NCBI RefSeq assembly: GCF_000960475.2
Contig: NZ_JZDQ02000027.1
Location: 28,797 to 92,796, forward strand
Reading direction: 5' to 3'
DNA length: 64,000 bases
Source of the DNA: Nocardioides luteus
GTDB taxonomy: Bacteria > Actinomycetota > Actinomycetes > Propionibacteriales > Nocardioidaceae
A program made the position numbers and the translations under genes. Under the pieces are notes generated by a model. The model did no database searches and was not told the origin of the DNA. It saw only the letters and a list, made by a program, of their open reading frames with translations. Below are positions 1-7,908 of the stretch, piece after piece; within the stretch, counting starts at the first letter, position 1, and every line of letters begins with the position of its first letter.

Positions 1-1017
1 GAGGTGTTCGTACGGTAGATGGCTCGGGAACTCGGAAATATTAACTGCATAGGCCGTGCCGTTCTCGCCCCATGCGGCGGTCGGCCAGCGCTTCGTGACC
101 TCCTGGCCGTTCAGGTCGACAACGGCGTCCCCTGGCGAGACGATGCGACCAGCTACCCACTCGGCCACCCGGGTGGTTACTGCGTTGCCCACCAGTTTCC
201 AGCGGGGGCCGTTCTTCTTGCCGTTCGGGTCGACGTCAGTCCATCCTCGGGTGAAGCCTTGCATGGCTTCTGCATCCTCGATGCTCGGCGTCACGAACAG
301 ACGCTCGTCCGCAGCTCCTGGAACCCAGATAGCCGGCGGAGAGGGGATGCCGAGTGTTGAGCCGCCCTTGAGGGTCGGCACGGCATCCTGCGCCCAGCCG
401 AGTCCCCCGCGTCCTTCTGTCCAGTAGAACCCGAAGGCATCCGCCTTGAAGTCGTCCAGCGGACGCTCGCCCGCTTCGTCGGCGAACAACACCCGTCGTG
501 GATCCTCAGTCGTCGAGGCAAGCAGAATCACGCGACGCCGGCGCTGCGGCACGCCAGTGAAGCGCGAGTCCACTACTCGGTAGGCCCACCGGTAGCCGAG
601 CGCTTCGATCTCTCGCACTAGGTATGCCATCGCTTTGCCCTTGTCGAGCGTCAGCATGTTCGGCACGTTCTCCACCATGAGCCACGGGAGTGTCTGGCTG
701 CTCGCCTTGGTCAGCCGAAGGGCCTCGAACACATGGGACACCAGTCCCGACGCTTCACCTGTAATGCCGGCAGTGCGCCCAGCCTGCGAGAGGTCGGTGC
801 ACGGGAACCCCGCCGACAACAGGTCCAAGCCGCCCGGAAGATCTCGCAGCTCACGTACGTCGGGATGTACGTCGACGTCAGGAAAGCGCCTCGTGAGAAC
901 GGCCTTGGCCGGCTCCCACCACTCACACAGCAGGTCCGTCGTTACGGCATCACCCAGCGCACGATGGAAGCCGTGCTCAATGCCACCGATGCCGGCAAAC
1001 AGTCCTGCGATCCGCAC
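1..1017 (-). CDS. DNA cytosine-5 methyltransferase (C-terminus off the window)
   Basis: Transfers a methyl group from S-adenosylmethionine to carbon 5 of cytosine in a DNA target. The reading frame is open from a GTG at 1017 to the left edge (339 codons seen), so the C-terminus is missing. Visible family motifs are the cofactor loop LFAGIGG (residues 6-12), catalytic Cys in FPCTDLS (Cys73), ENVPN (116-120) and QRRRR (158-162); a late GNAV segment matches the conserved C-terminal motif. GTG 1017 is chosen because GGGAGG lies just upstream and LFAGIGG follows at once. It is transcribed away from the DUF262/HEPN pair across a 161-base gap, so it may be the protective half of a restriction-type system. 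The target sequence cannot be read from the sequence. Confidence 0.93.
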   Translation of the reverse strand, partial: MRIAGLFAGIGGIEHGFHRALGDAVTTDLLCEWWEPAKAVLTRRFPDVDVHPDVRELRDLPGGLDLLSAGFPCTDLSQAGRTAGITGEASGLVSHVFEALRLTKASSQTLPWLMVENVPNMLTLDKGKAMAYLVREIEALGYRWAYRVVDSRFTGVPQRRRRVILLASTTEDPRRVLFADEAGERPLDDFKADAFGFYWTEGRGGLGWAQDAVPTLKGGSTLGIPSPPAIWVPGAADERLFVTPSIEDAEAMQGFTRGWTDVDPNGKKNGPRWKLVGNAVTTRVAEWVAGRIVSPGDAVVDLNGQEVTKRWPTAAWGENGTAYAVNISEFPSHLPYEHL

Positions 1018-1178
1018 TTGAGCCTCCCAGTATGTCGAACCCCTGAGCGAAACCGTACCTGCTTTCGCCCACAAACTCGAGCCGAACGGGACCTGGGCAT
1101 GGCCGTGTCAGAACGACCGCACACCCGGCAAGCGGACATCTGCGAGCGGAGGCCAGACTTTCTCGCTACGGTGGTCTT

Positions 1179-2282
1179 GTGACCATTGAGGGACCGCTGG
1201 GAGTAACAAAGACGCTCTACACCGCCTTGGACTTCCTTGACTGGCAGCGGACAGGAGCCCTCGACCTGCGCCCCTACTATCAGCGTGGGAGCGTGTGGAC
1301 ACCGAAGGCCAAGAGCTACTTCATCGACACCCTCGTACGCGGCTACCCGATTCCGATCATTTTCCTACAGTCGAAGCCTGACCCGTCGACCCTCCGAAAT
1401 GTTCGCCAAGTGGTCGACGGTCAACAACGGCTGAGAACGCTGCTTTCTTATATCGATATCGATTGTCTGCCGGACGCGACAGACGCCGACAGGTTTTCGA
1501 TAATGAGATCGCACAACCGCGAACTCGCGGGTGTTCAGTTCCAAGATCTCCCTGCTGTCATCAAGGAGAGAATCACGACTACGGAATTCTCGGTCCATAT
1601 TCTTCCGTCAAAACTTGACGACCGTGTCCTTCTGCAATTATTTGCGCGTCTCAATAGCACGGGGGAGCGGTTGAATGACCAGGAATTGCGCAACGCAGAG
1701 TATCACGGAGCCTTTAAGTCGCTAGCCTACGAACTTGCATACGCTCAACTGGACCGATGGCGGGACTGGAAGTTGTTCACGGCTCGTGCGATTGCTCAGA
1801 TGCGCGAAGTCGAACTGACAAGCGAGTTGATGATCCTCTTGCTTCGCGGCATCGCTGCCAAGACGATCACGACGATTGACTCTGTATATCGAGAGTTTGA
1901 CGATGATTTCCCGTACTCACAAGAGGTCGGCGGGAGGTTCGAATCGGTGCTTGACGTAATTGAGCGAATCTACAAACCAGATCCGCGCCGTGGCGGTCTG
2001 GGGGCTCTTCAAACACAGGGGTGGTTCTATGCGCTGTTCGCGGCCATCGCCGGCGCCCACTACGGCCCACCACTTGATCCGAAGCCGCGGAAAGAAGGCG
2101 AAGAGGACTACCCTCTCGCTCCAGACCTGACGATCAGCCAATGGCAGAACGCTGCTCACGCTGTCCAGCGGTCGCTGGCCGAGAAGGACGTGCCCGACGA
2201 TGTCGCGAAGGCGCTGCGCGGAGCTTCTTCGGACCGCGCTGCGCGCATTTCTCGGTACAAGTTCCTCTTGAGCAAGATCTGA
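1179..2282 (+). CDS. DUF262 domain protein (GmrS-like, ParB-fold)
   Basis: A 367-residue DUF262 protein. YQR (34-36) and DGQQR (80-84) are the signature motifs of the ParB/Srx-like NTPase-nuclease fold found in the GmrSD type IV restriction enzyme and related phage-defence proteins. The protein ends without a recognisable DUF1524 HNH nuclease domain, so a cutting activity probably comes from a partner. It starts at GTG 1179, divergent from the methyltransferase, and ends 10 bases before the HEPN gene, so the two should be co-transcribed. Base composition is clearly more AT-rich than the core genes further right, which fits horizontal transfer. The role in defence is inferred from family and neighbours. 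Confidence 0.85.
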   Translation: MTIEGPLGVTKTLYTALDFLDWQRTGALDLRPYYQRGSVWTPKAKSYFIDTLVRGYPIPIIFLQSKPDPSTLRNVRQVVDGQQRLRTLLSYIDIDCLPDATDADRFSIMRSHNRELAGVQFQDLPAVIKERITTTEFSVHILPSKLDDRVLLQLFARLNSTGERLNDQELRNAEYHGAFKSLAYELAYAQLDRWRDWKLFTARAIAQMREVELTSELMILLLRGIAAKTITTIDSVYREFDDDFPYSQEVGGRFESVLDVIERIYKPDPRRGGLGALQTQGWFYALFAAIAGAHYGPPLDPKPRKEGEEDYPLAPDLTISQWQNAAHAVQRSLAEKDVPDDVAKALRGASSDRAARISRYKFLLSKI

Positions 2283-2292
2283 GTTCCAGCAT

Positions 2293-3120
2293 ATGGCGCT
2301 GGTAACCGCCGAGGACTGCCGAAAGAGCCTCGACAACCGTGCGGTCCGGTTGGAGCGTCTCGTCAAAGAAGGCGAGGCATTGCATGCCAAAGGCCAGCTC
2401 ACGCTGCGAAACCTAGATGCGCTCCGGGAGTCGGCACTCTTAGATCTGTACACGAGTTTCGAGCTCTTCCTTGAGGACCTCTTCTTCGCTGTGCTGCTCG
2501 GTTCCAGCGGTATCAGTGACTCTGGTGGGGTTGTGAACTTCAGTGACCGCGAACAGGCCGAGGAAATTCTAACAGGCGGAAATCAGTACCTCATTTGGCT
2601 GCCCTTCGATAAGAATGGTAAAGGAGTTCTTCCGCTTGCTAAGCGGCTCCTGAAGGACGGGCGGCCCTTCACTAGAATCGAACGCCACAAGGACGAACTC
2701 GACACGCTTGAGGAACTTAGGATTGTGCGCAACGCAATTGCGCACCGAAGTTCGTCTGCCCGTGCCGCACTTGAGCCGTTCGTGACGCACTTGAGGCAGC
2801 GCCGCCGTACCGCGGCGGGCCTCCTCGAACAGGTGCGTCAGGGACAGAGCCAGTACGAGTCCTATTCAGCGACAGTTCGCCAGATCGGCGTCGCGCTCGC
2901 GAGTGCAGAAGACGCACTAGCGCGAAAATTCCTCTCGCCCGAGAGACCGTACGCGCCAAAGGCAAACGCACCGACCGGCCGATACCGCTGTACGCGGTGC
3001 GCAAAGCGGCACCAGATTCGGGCTAAGACAGCGGCATTGCCGGCCTGCCCCGTTTGTCGCAAAGGTCGTGCGAAGGGTCAGCCCAAGGTCGCTCAAGAGT
3101 GGGATCGCGTCTACGCCTAG
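2293..3120 (+). CDS. HEPN-like protein with C-terminal zinc ribbon
   Basis: A 275-residue protein. The N-terminal two thirds are helical and carry RNAIAH (146-151), the R-N-x3-H catalytic signature of HEPN RNases, resembling the MAE_28990/MAE_18760 HEPN group often found beside DUF262 genes. The C-terminus has CTRC (233-236) and CPVC (252-255), a four-cysteine zinc ribbon that could bind nucleic acid or the DUF262 partner. It lies 10 bases downstream of the DUF262 gene, so one operon is likely. A toxic RNase effector triggered by the DUF262 protein is the plain hypothesis. It could instead be an antitoxin-like structural partner, because the HEPN fold does not always cut RNA. Confidence 0.75.
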   Translation: MALVTAEDCRKSLDNRAVRLERLVKEGEALHAKGQLTLRNLDALRESALLDLYTSFELFLEDLFFAVLLGSSGISDSGGVVNFSDREQAEEILTGGNQYLIWLPFDKNGKGVLPLAKRLLKDGRPFTRIERHKDELDTLEELRIVRNAIAHRSSSARAALEPFVTHLRQRRRTAAGLLEQVRQGQSQYESYSATVRQIGVALASAEDALARKFLSPERPYAPKANAPTGRYRCTRCAKRHQIRAKTAALPACPVCRKGRAKGQPKVAQEWDRVYA

Positions 3121-3249
3121 TGCGCTTCGCCGAAGCTGAGTTCGTGAGAACTTTCTCTACTGACTCAAGGCGGCCTCCGGCCGCGAGCGCGGCCTCCGGG
3201 GGCGTGCGGCCTGGCGGCCGGTCCCCCTACGTGCCGCGCAAATGAAGAA

Positions 3250-3278
3250 GAGCGCCCAGTCCGTAGACCAAGCGCTCA
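3250..3278. repeat. 29-base hairpin repeat, copy 1
   Basis: Arms GAGCGC and AGCGCTC enclose a spacer that includes GTAGACC. A second copy at 7909-7937 matches at 25 of 29 positions. It lies in the gap between the HEPN gene and the oppositely oriented small gene, where a two-way terminator would fit, but no T run follows. Confidence 0.55.
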
Positions 3279-3299
3279 AGCTACTTCAGCGGCGAGTGA

Positions 3300-3602
3300 C
3301 TAGCGGCGCTGCCGCTCCGCGGGATCGCTGTCTGACGTCTTCACGAGTCTCCACAGGGAAGCATCCAGTAGACGCGCGCACTCCGTTAGGAACCGCTCCC
3401 GCTCGCTCGGGCTCTGGAAGCGGAATGTCACGCAGTTCTCGTTGCTCCGCCACTCGCGCTCGCCTGTCCCGCCCCATGCGATCTGCTTGTACTTGCCGGC
3501 ATAGCAGTGCTGGCAGAGCGCACGCAGAACGTGTAGGACCGCGGCGTCCTCAGTCATCATGGTCGCGCTGAAGTGGGACTTGAGGTACTCCTCGTCCGAC
3601 AC
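3300..3602 (-). CDS. Hypothetical protein, 100 residues
   Basis: No family recognised. The protein begins SDEEYLKSHFSATM, looks soluble and largely helical, and has two closely spaced cysteines (CQHC) in its first half. GTG 3602 is preferred because AGGAGGG lies about 7 bases upstream. A longer open frame running to 4058 would read through the tRNA remnant and begin with a LGGLEPPTPTLS segment, which is the usual false translation of tRNA antisense DNA, so it is not used. The gene is convergent with the DUF262-HEPN operon and lies inside the putative integrated element, so it could be an accessory cargo gene or a third component of the defence module. Confidence 0.6.
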   Translation of the reverse strand: MSDEEYLKSHFSATMMTEDAAVLHVLRALCQHCYAGKYKQIAWGGTGEREWRSNENCVTFRFQSPSERERFLTECARLLDASLWRLVKTSDSDPAERQRR

Positions 3603-4010
3603 CGAAGACCCTCCTTGCTCTCGGGGGTTGCATCGTGTCAGAAGACATCTGGTCCGGGGACCCATACAGATCAAGCTGCTCTGTATGGCGTAAAGATCCG
3701 AAGTCCGTTTCGAGTTCACCGCACCTCCGGCCCCCGCCCCGATCCCCAGGGTTTGCACGCCGCCACCTGGCATCAAGGGCGCAGAAGCGTTGCTACGCAA
3801 TGGGCTGCGCCCACCCTTGACACCAGGCAACGACGAGCAATCTTGGCTGGCTATCGGCTCGGTGGCGCTCAACTGGGCTACCTCATGGCTGATCCGGGCG
3901 AGGTACCCGAGAGGTACCCGAAGGACCCACAACAGCCAACAACAGACCCATCGAAAAGCACCCATCTGACGTTCCCCAGCGGCGTTGCGATGACCCGTCC
4001 GTGTGGCGAA
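3603..4010. other. Gene-free stretch at the end of the putative integrated element
   Basis: About 400 bases with no gene I can support. An in-frame stretch from about 3705 to 3968 on the plus strand encodes WLAIGSVALNWATSWLIRAR but has no convincing start or ribosome site. No integrase gene is visible here, so if the element has one it lies left of the window. Confidence 0.5.
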
Positions 4011-4060
4011 TCGGACTGATAATGTGGGGGTCGGAGGTTCAAGTCCTCCTAAGCGCACAG
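4011..4060 (+). other. 3' half of a tRNA-Ile(GAT)-like gene; putative attachment site
   Basis: An anticodon loop CTGATAA (4016-4022, anticodon GAT) is followed by a variable region, a perfect T arm (GGAGG 4033-4037, TTCAAGT, CCTCC 4045-4049) and an acceptor-like end. GTCGGAGGTTCAAGTCCTCC matches the 3' end typical of actinobacterial tRNA-Ile(GAT). The 5' anticodon strand TCGGA does not pair with the 3' strand TGTGG, and no D arm precedes it, so the gene is only a 3' half. This is what remains on one side when a tyrosine-recombinase element inserts in the anticodon loop. tRNA-Ile(GAT) normally precedes tRNA-Ala(TGC), found here at 7210. Confidence 0.7.
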
Positions 4061-4075
4061 CAGTTTCACCAGGTC

Positions 4076-4098
4076 AGAGGCTCCCGTCGGGGGCCTCT
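4076..4098 (+). terminator. Rho-independent terminator after the tRNA remnant
   Basis: AGAGGCTCCC, loop GTC, GGGGGCCTCT forms a 10-pair stem with one G-T pair, followed by a T-rich tail. It is probably the native terminator of the interrupted tRNA gene. Confidence 0.75.
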
Positions 4099-4266
4099 TC
4101 CTCGTTTTCAGGGTTGTCGTCTTCTTCAAGTGTGCCCGCGCCGATCCTGCTCGACGAGCGCTGTTGGGGTTCTGTGTGCCGAATTCACTGACGGATACCT
4201 GCAGGGGTGTTTCAATGCACGCGCGCCGCATGTTGCAGCGCGCCTCGACTTCGAAGGAAGACCCCC

Positions 4267-4974
4267 ATGCTCCGCAAGTTCACGCTTGCTGCCGCCGCCC
4301 TCGCGCTCGGCGCAACGACCCTGTCGCTCGGTGGCTCCGCGCAGGCTGCGACCACCCCATCTGTCAACGTCACGAGCGCCTGCCAGGGCGGCGCTGGTGT
4401 CATCACCGTCGGCGCCCGGCGCTCGCCCAGCGGTGGCACCATCGGAACGACCGTGATTCGCGACGTGAAGAGGCCCAACTGGTCCGGATTCACGATGGTC
4501 GGCAACAGCGAGCCAGCCGATCCGACGACTGAGCCGGCGACGCTCCACCCGGTCGACGGGGTCGTACGCGACACCACGAAGTCCACCCTCGCCTGGCCGA
4601 AGCCGGTCATGGGCCTCTACTTCTCGGGCGACTACTCGGTCCTCTGCGTCGGACGCGTCGACCAGAACCCCTACCGAGTCATCGGCATGGGCCCGTCCTC
4701 TCAGATCACCGTGCGCCGCGACTCCGGCGTCGTCCGGGTCGAGGGCGAGGCGAGCCGGCTGGGCAAGTACCGCCTCACCGTACGCCTGTGGACGCCGGCC
4801 GGCTTCCAGGAGAAGTCGACGGTCGTCAACGTGGGCGTCGACACGAACATCGGCGAGTTCCGGCACCGCTTCACCGGCTTCCGGCGGACCAACAAGTTCA
4901 CCAAGGCCGTACTGATCACCAAGCACATCCGAAGCGGCAAGACCACCACGGTCACGGTGCGACGTACGTTCTGA
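4267..4974 (+). CDS. Secreted protein of unknown function
   Basis: A 235-residue protein with a clear Sec signal peptide: MLRKF, a hydrophobic Ala/Leu core, then cleavage near SAQA-ATTPS (about residue 27). The mature part contains only two cysteines, in SACQGG and VLCVGR, which could form one disulfide; its alternating pattern suggests a beta-sandwich fold. No family recognised. ATG 4267 is chosen because GAAGGAAG precedes it and the signal peptide begins there; a start at 4207 would add an unlikely Cys/Arg-rich leader. It stands alone between the tRNA remnant and a convergent hydrolase gene, with a strong terminator behind it. Confidence 0.75.
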   Translation: MLRKFTLAAAALALGATTLSLGGSAQAATTPSVNVTSACQGGAGVITVGARRSPSGGTIGTTVIRDVKRPNWSGFTMVGNSEPADPTTEPATLHPVDGVVRDTTKSTLAWPKPVMGLYFSGDYSVLCVGRVDQNPYRVIGMGPSSQITVRRDSGVVRVEGEASRLGKYRLTVRLWTPAGFQEKSTVVNVGVDTNIGEFRHRFTGFRRTNKFTKAVLITKHIRSGKTTTVTVRRTF

Positions 4975-4988
4975 TCTTCGATACCGCT

Positions 4989-5017
4989 CGTGGCCCCGTC
5001 GATCCGGCGGGGCCACG
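4989..5017. terminator. Terminator between convergent genes
   Basis: CGTGGCCCCG and CGGGGCCACG form a perfect 10-pair stem with a 9-base loop, followed on the plus strand by CGACTTTTCG. It serves the secreted-protein gene and possibly the converging hydrolase gene. Confidence 0.75.
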
Positions 5018-5041
5018 CGACTTTTCGGGTCCTCTCGTGTC

Positions 5042-5971
5042 CTAGAGCCGGCTGGACGCGTCGTGGTCGTGGGTCGGGACGACCCGCATCAGATGACGCG
5101 CCAGATGCAGCCGGTGGAGGGTTGCGAAGGCGGCGTCCCGGTCTTCGTCGACGAGGTCGCCGGGGAAGGCCGGCTTCTGTCTGATCAGGTCGACCTGGTC
5201 GTAGTGCCAGGCGGCGTCGCCGGCGATGAGGACCCAGCCGGAGGCGGTCCGGGCGAGGACGCCGATGCTGCCCGGCGTATGGCCGGCGAGCTCGACCAGC
5301 AGGACGGAGCTGTCACCGAACAGGTCGTGGGAGGCGGTGAAGGTGGCGACCGGCGGGCCGTCGAGGTCGTACGTCTCCACGGGCCGGCCGTCGGTCAGCG
5401 CCGGGCGCACTCCCCCGACGGGTGGCCGGCCGGGGCCGAGGATCCAGTCGCGCTCGATGGTACGCAGGTGAACCGGGAGACCGGGCAGGTCCAGGAGACC
5501 GCAGACGTGGTCCCAGTGGGCGTGGGTCGGGAGGGCGAAGTCGGGCTTGATCTGCGCAGCTCCGAGCGAGTCGATCGTGGCGACGGTGTCCGCAGGCGGC
5601 GTCACCAGGCGTCGCAGCATGCCCGGGAGCTCGCCGAGAGCGCGGTCCGGAGCATCACGGCAGTAGGAGGGATCGACGACGAAGGTCGCCTCGGGATGAG
5701 TGATGACGAAGCAGGTCATCGCGTTGCGTACGCGCCGGTGGAGGCCGGCGCCCTCGATGAGGCCGCCGGCGGGCAGCGTGCGCGGGACCTGGGGCATGGT
5801 GCGTACGGTCACCGTCCGGTCGCCCCGGGGCAGGCCGGCGTCGGTGATCGAGGCGAGAAGCCGTTCGTCAGGGCGCCGCGGACGCAGGAGGCCGCGGCCG
5901 AATCCGGCCAGGGCGCCGATCATCTCTCGGGCCGTCGGCGTGGCAGGAGAGGCAGTGGGATCGCTCGTCAC
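5042..5971 (-). CDS. Metallo-beta-lactamase-fold hydrolase
   Basis: A roughly 309-residue cytosolic hydrolase of the metallo-beta-lactamase superfamily. THAHWDH is the HxHxDH two-metal site, GHTPGS supplies the next His ligand, and GDAAWH supplies the bridging Asp. Substrates in this family include lactones, thioesters and cyclic nucleotides; the sequence does not say which. An upstream extension shadows the gene at 6044 and is not coding. GTG 5971 is chosen to keep the open frame short of the divergent gene, but ATG 5923 is also possible and neither has a strong ribosome site. It is divergent from the protein at 6044 with a gap of about 70 bases. Confidence 0.8.
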   Translation of the reverse strand: MTSDPTASPATPTAREMIGALAGFGRGLLRPRRPDERLLASITDAGLPRGDRTVTVRTMPQVPRTLPAGGLIEGAGLHRRVRNAMTCFVITHPEATFVVDPSYCRDAPDRALGELPGMLRRLVTPPADTVATIDSLGAAQIKPDFALPTHAHWDHVCGLLDLPGLPVHLRTIERDWILGPGRPPVGGVRPALTDGRPVETYDLDGPPVATFTASHDLFGDSSVLLVELAGHTPGSIGVLARTASGWVLIAGDAAWHYDQVDLIRQKPAFPGDLVDEDRDAAFATLHRLHLARHLMRVVPTHDHDASSRL

Positions 5972-6043
5972 ACAGGGAAGGTACCGACCCTGGGACGGCC
6001 CGCCATCCGACCACGGTAGGAACCGCATGCGAACATCGGCCTC

Positions 6044-6991
6044 ATGACGAAGATCGACCTTCCGTTCGACCTCGACTCCATCCCGGGCCGTACCCGCCGA
6101 TGGGTCAAGGGCGGCATGAGGCGCACCGAGCGATGGGGGAAGCGGCTGGGTGGCCGCGTCGGCCCGCTCATCCCGAACACGCTGGCGACCGGTGGCGCCG
6201 ACGACTGGACACCGCAGGGGCTGGGCTACGGTCCGGAGACCAACCTGCTGGCGCAGAGCTACTACTCGCACGACAAGGGCTCGGCCCTCGTGCTGGTCGA
6301 CCTGAAGAGCGGCAAGACCGTCGCCGAGGTGCTGCTGGTGGGCCACAACGGCAAGGCGGGCCCCGGGCATGCCGGCGGTGTCGCGGTCGACGGCGACGAC
6401 GTCTGGGTCTCGAAGGGCGCTGGCGGCGGCACCGGCAAGCTCTACCGCTACTCGCTGTCGAAGATCCGCAACTCGGAGAAGGCCGCCGAGGTCGAGCCGA
6501 TCGAGGCGCCGGTGAAGGTGGCGGCCGGCTCCTACTGCCGGATCCGCGGCAACCAGATCTACGTGGGCGGCTTCGGCAACCAGACCCTGTTCGCCTACGA
6601 GAAGGGCGAGAACGGCGAGTGGGACTTCTCCGAGCCCGTCGTCTCGACGACCACGCCGCCCAAGGTCCAAGGCGTCGTCGTACGCCGCGACGAGTACGTC
6701 TTCTCCTCCTCGTTCGGGCGCCACCGGCCGAGCACGATCTTCATCTGCGAGCGGACGCCCGACGGCGGTGTCGGCGCGGTGCGGCGCAAGTTCAAGTTCC
6801 CGAACATGGCCGAGGCCATCGTCGAGGTCTCCGGCGAGCTCATCACCACCTACGAGTCCGGCGCCTCCCCCTACAGCCGGCCCTCGGCGTACGGATTCGG
6901 GATGCTGACCGGCCGGATGTGGGCGAGCACCCACATGACCCTCACCCCCATCGCCTCCCTCGGCCTGGCGCCCGACCCGGAGGCCGGTTGA
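6044..6991 (+). CDS. Hypothetical protein, beta-propeller-like
   Basis: A 315-residue protein with no signal peptide and a basic start. After about residue 50 it has repeated patterns of the type LVLVDLKSGK, GGVAVDGDDVWVS and IRGNQIYVGGFG, which resemble blades of a YncE/NHL-like beta-propeller. A sensing, binding or lactonase-like role is possible but no catalytic residues can be assigned. No named family is recognised with certainty. It begins at ATG 6044, divergent from the metallo-hydrolase, and its end is followed after 81 bases by the DLW-39 gene. Confidence 0.75.
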   Translation: MTKIDLPFDLDSIPGRTRRWVKGGMRRTERWGKRLGGRVGPLIPNTLATGGADDWTPQGLGYGPETNLLAQSYYSHDKGSALVLVDLKSGKTVAEVLLVGHNGKAGPGHAGGVAVDGDDVWVSKGAGGGTGKLYRYSLSKIRNSEKAAEVEPIEAPVKVAAGSYCRIRGNQIYVGGFGNQTLFAYEKGENGEWDFSEPVVSTTTPPKVQGVVVRRDEYVFSSSFGRHRPSTIFICERTPDGGVGAVRRKFKFPNMAEAIVEVSGELITTYESGASPYSRPSAYGFGMLTGRMWASTHMTLTPIASLGLAPDPEAG

Positions 6992-7072
6992 TTTCGTACG
7001 CCTCATGGCGGGCCGGTACGCTTTCCTGGTCTAACGGGCAGTGATGCTCCCCCACGACCTGCAGGAGATGAC

Positions 7073-7192
7073 ATGAAGAAGATCGTCCTCGTACTGCTGG
7101 CCGCGGCTGGCATCGTTCTCGCCAAGAAGAAGCTCGACCAGTCCAACCCCGAGAAGGGCCACTGGGCCGCAGCGACCGACAAGGTGAACTGA
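7073..7192 (+). CDS. DLW-39 family small membrane-anchored peptide
   Basis: Exactly 39 residues, starting MKKIVLVLL and ending ATDKVN: one N-terminal hydrophobic helix, a short basic stretch (KKK), then a polar tail. This length, the single helix and the tail (GHWAAATD here in place of the usual DLW-containing motif) match the DLW-39 family, conserved in actinobacteria beside tRNA-Ala near gyrA. Its function is unknown. A GGAG ribosome site lies 9 bases before the ATG. tRNA-Ala begins 17 bases after its stop, matching the family's usual position. Confidence 0.8.
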   Translation: MKKIVLVLLAAAGIVLAKKKLDQSNPEKGHWAAATDKVN

Positions 7193-7209
7193 CCGACGGA
7201 CACCCGTCC

Positions 7210-7282
7210 GGGGCGTTGGCGCAATTGGTAGCGCACCTGCTTTGCAAGCAGGGGGTTAGGGGTTCGAGTCCCCTACGCTCCA
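7210..7282 (+). tRNA. tRNA-Ala (anticodon TGC)
   Basis: Cloverleaf of 73 bases: acceptor GGGGCGT pairs with ACGCTCC with one G-T pair. The anticodon stem CCTGC/GCAGG encloses TTTGCAA, and the T arm is AGGGG-TTCGAGT-CCCCT. The discriminator is A and the CCA end is not encoded. Ala-TGC normally sits directly after tRNA-Ile(GAT), which here appears interrupted at 4.0 kb. Confidence 0.97.
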
Positions 7283-7528
7283 CCCACTCTGACCAGGCAA
7301 AACACGTAAGCGACTGAGCCAGTGTCAAGCCAGAGCGCGACGCCGACGTCGACCATTGCTCCGGCGCCGCCTGGACTGGGAGTCGATCGACGGGCGCAAC
7401 CGGCGACTCATGCGTGCGAAGCGGGCACGATGACAAGATGTTGTCCGGCTGTGTCCGTCGAATCACGACGCCCTGCGCGTCCCACATGCAGCGTGACAGC
7501 GTTACTTAGTGGATGCCACCATCCATCC

Positions 7529-7831
7529 ATGCCGAGGTGGGTGCGGTCGTACTGGGATGAAGAAGATGTGACTTTCCTGTGGGAAGTCGCCGACGACGGT
7601 TGGATCACCCGTTCAATCGAACTGGCGGGGCCTGGGCGCAAACCGCAGGCTGCGGCTGCGCTCGATGAAGTTGTCGCGGCGTCGGCCGCCGGAGGCGCCG
7701 ATGCGGTCCGGGCGTACGAGGCACGCTTCGGCACTGCTCCGGAGAAGCCACTCGATGATTGGGACTTCCCGCACCAAGCCATCGACGAATCAGAGTTTGA
7801 GCGTGAGTGGCGCGAAGTGCTGGACAACTAG
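7529..7831 (+). CDS. Hypothetical protein, 100 residues, acidic
   Basis: Begins MPRWVRSYWDEEDVTFLWEV and continues as a soluble acidic helical protein with DDWDFPHQAIDESEFEREW near the end. The early DEEDVTFLWEVADDGWITRSIEL resembles small uncharacterised actinobacterial proteins in accessory regions, but no family name can be given. ATG 7529 is preferred over a long upstream extension to 7322 that reads Cys/Arg-rich noise just after the tRNA. It sits in a cluster of short genes (7.5-9.9 kb) unlike the tightly packed core genes nearby. Confidence 0.6.
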   Translation: MPRWVRSYWDEEDVTFLWEVADDGWITRSIELAGPGRKPQAAAALDEVVAASAAGGADAVRAYEARFGTAPEKPLDDWDFPHQAIDESEFEREWREVLDN

Positions 7832-7908
7832 CGACGCTGTAATCGCCAGGCGCACCGAGCGTGTGCGGATCAGCCTGAACGCACCCGTACGTGCCGCTCG
7901 GATGCAAT

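Noticed and set aside
3705..3968. Possible small plus-strand gene encoding WLAIGSVALNWATSWLIRAR
   Set aside because: It has no start codon with a ribosome site and no family match, so it is not listed as a gene.
3300..4058. Long minus-strand frame of 252 residues
   Set aside because: Its first part runs antisense across the tRNA remnant and reads LGGLEPPTPTLS, a known artefact; only the last 100 codons after GTG 3602 have a ribosome site and protein-like composition.
4011..4060. Complete functional tRNA-Ile
   Set aside because: No D arm, unpaired anticodon stem and no 5' acceptor strand; only the 3' half is present.
4126..5016. 296-residue minus-strand frame opposite the secreted protein
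   Set aside because: Composition is typical of antisense frames in GC-rich genes and it opposes a gene with signal peptide and ribosome site.
5042..7006. 654-residue minus-strand frame
   Set aside because: The first 340 codons lie antisense over the gene at 6044 and are Arg/Gly/Asp-rich noise; the real gene starts near 5971.
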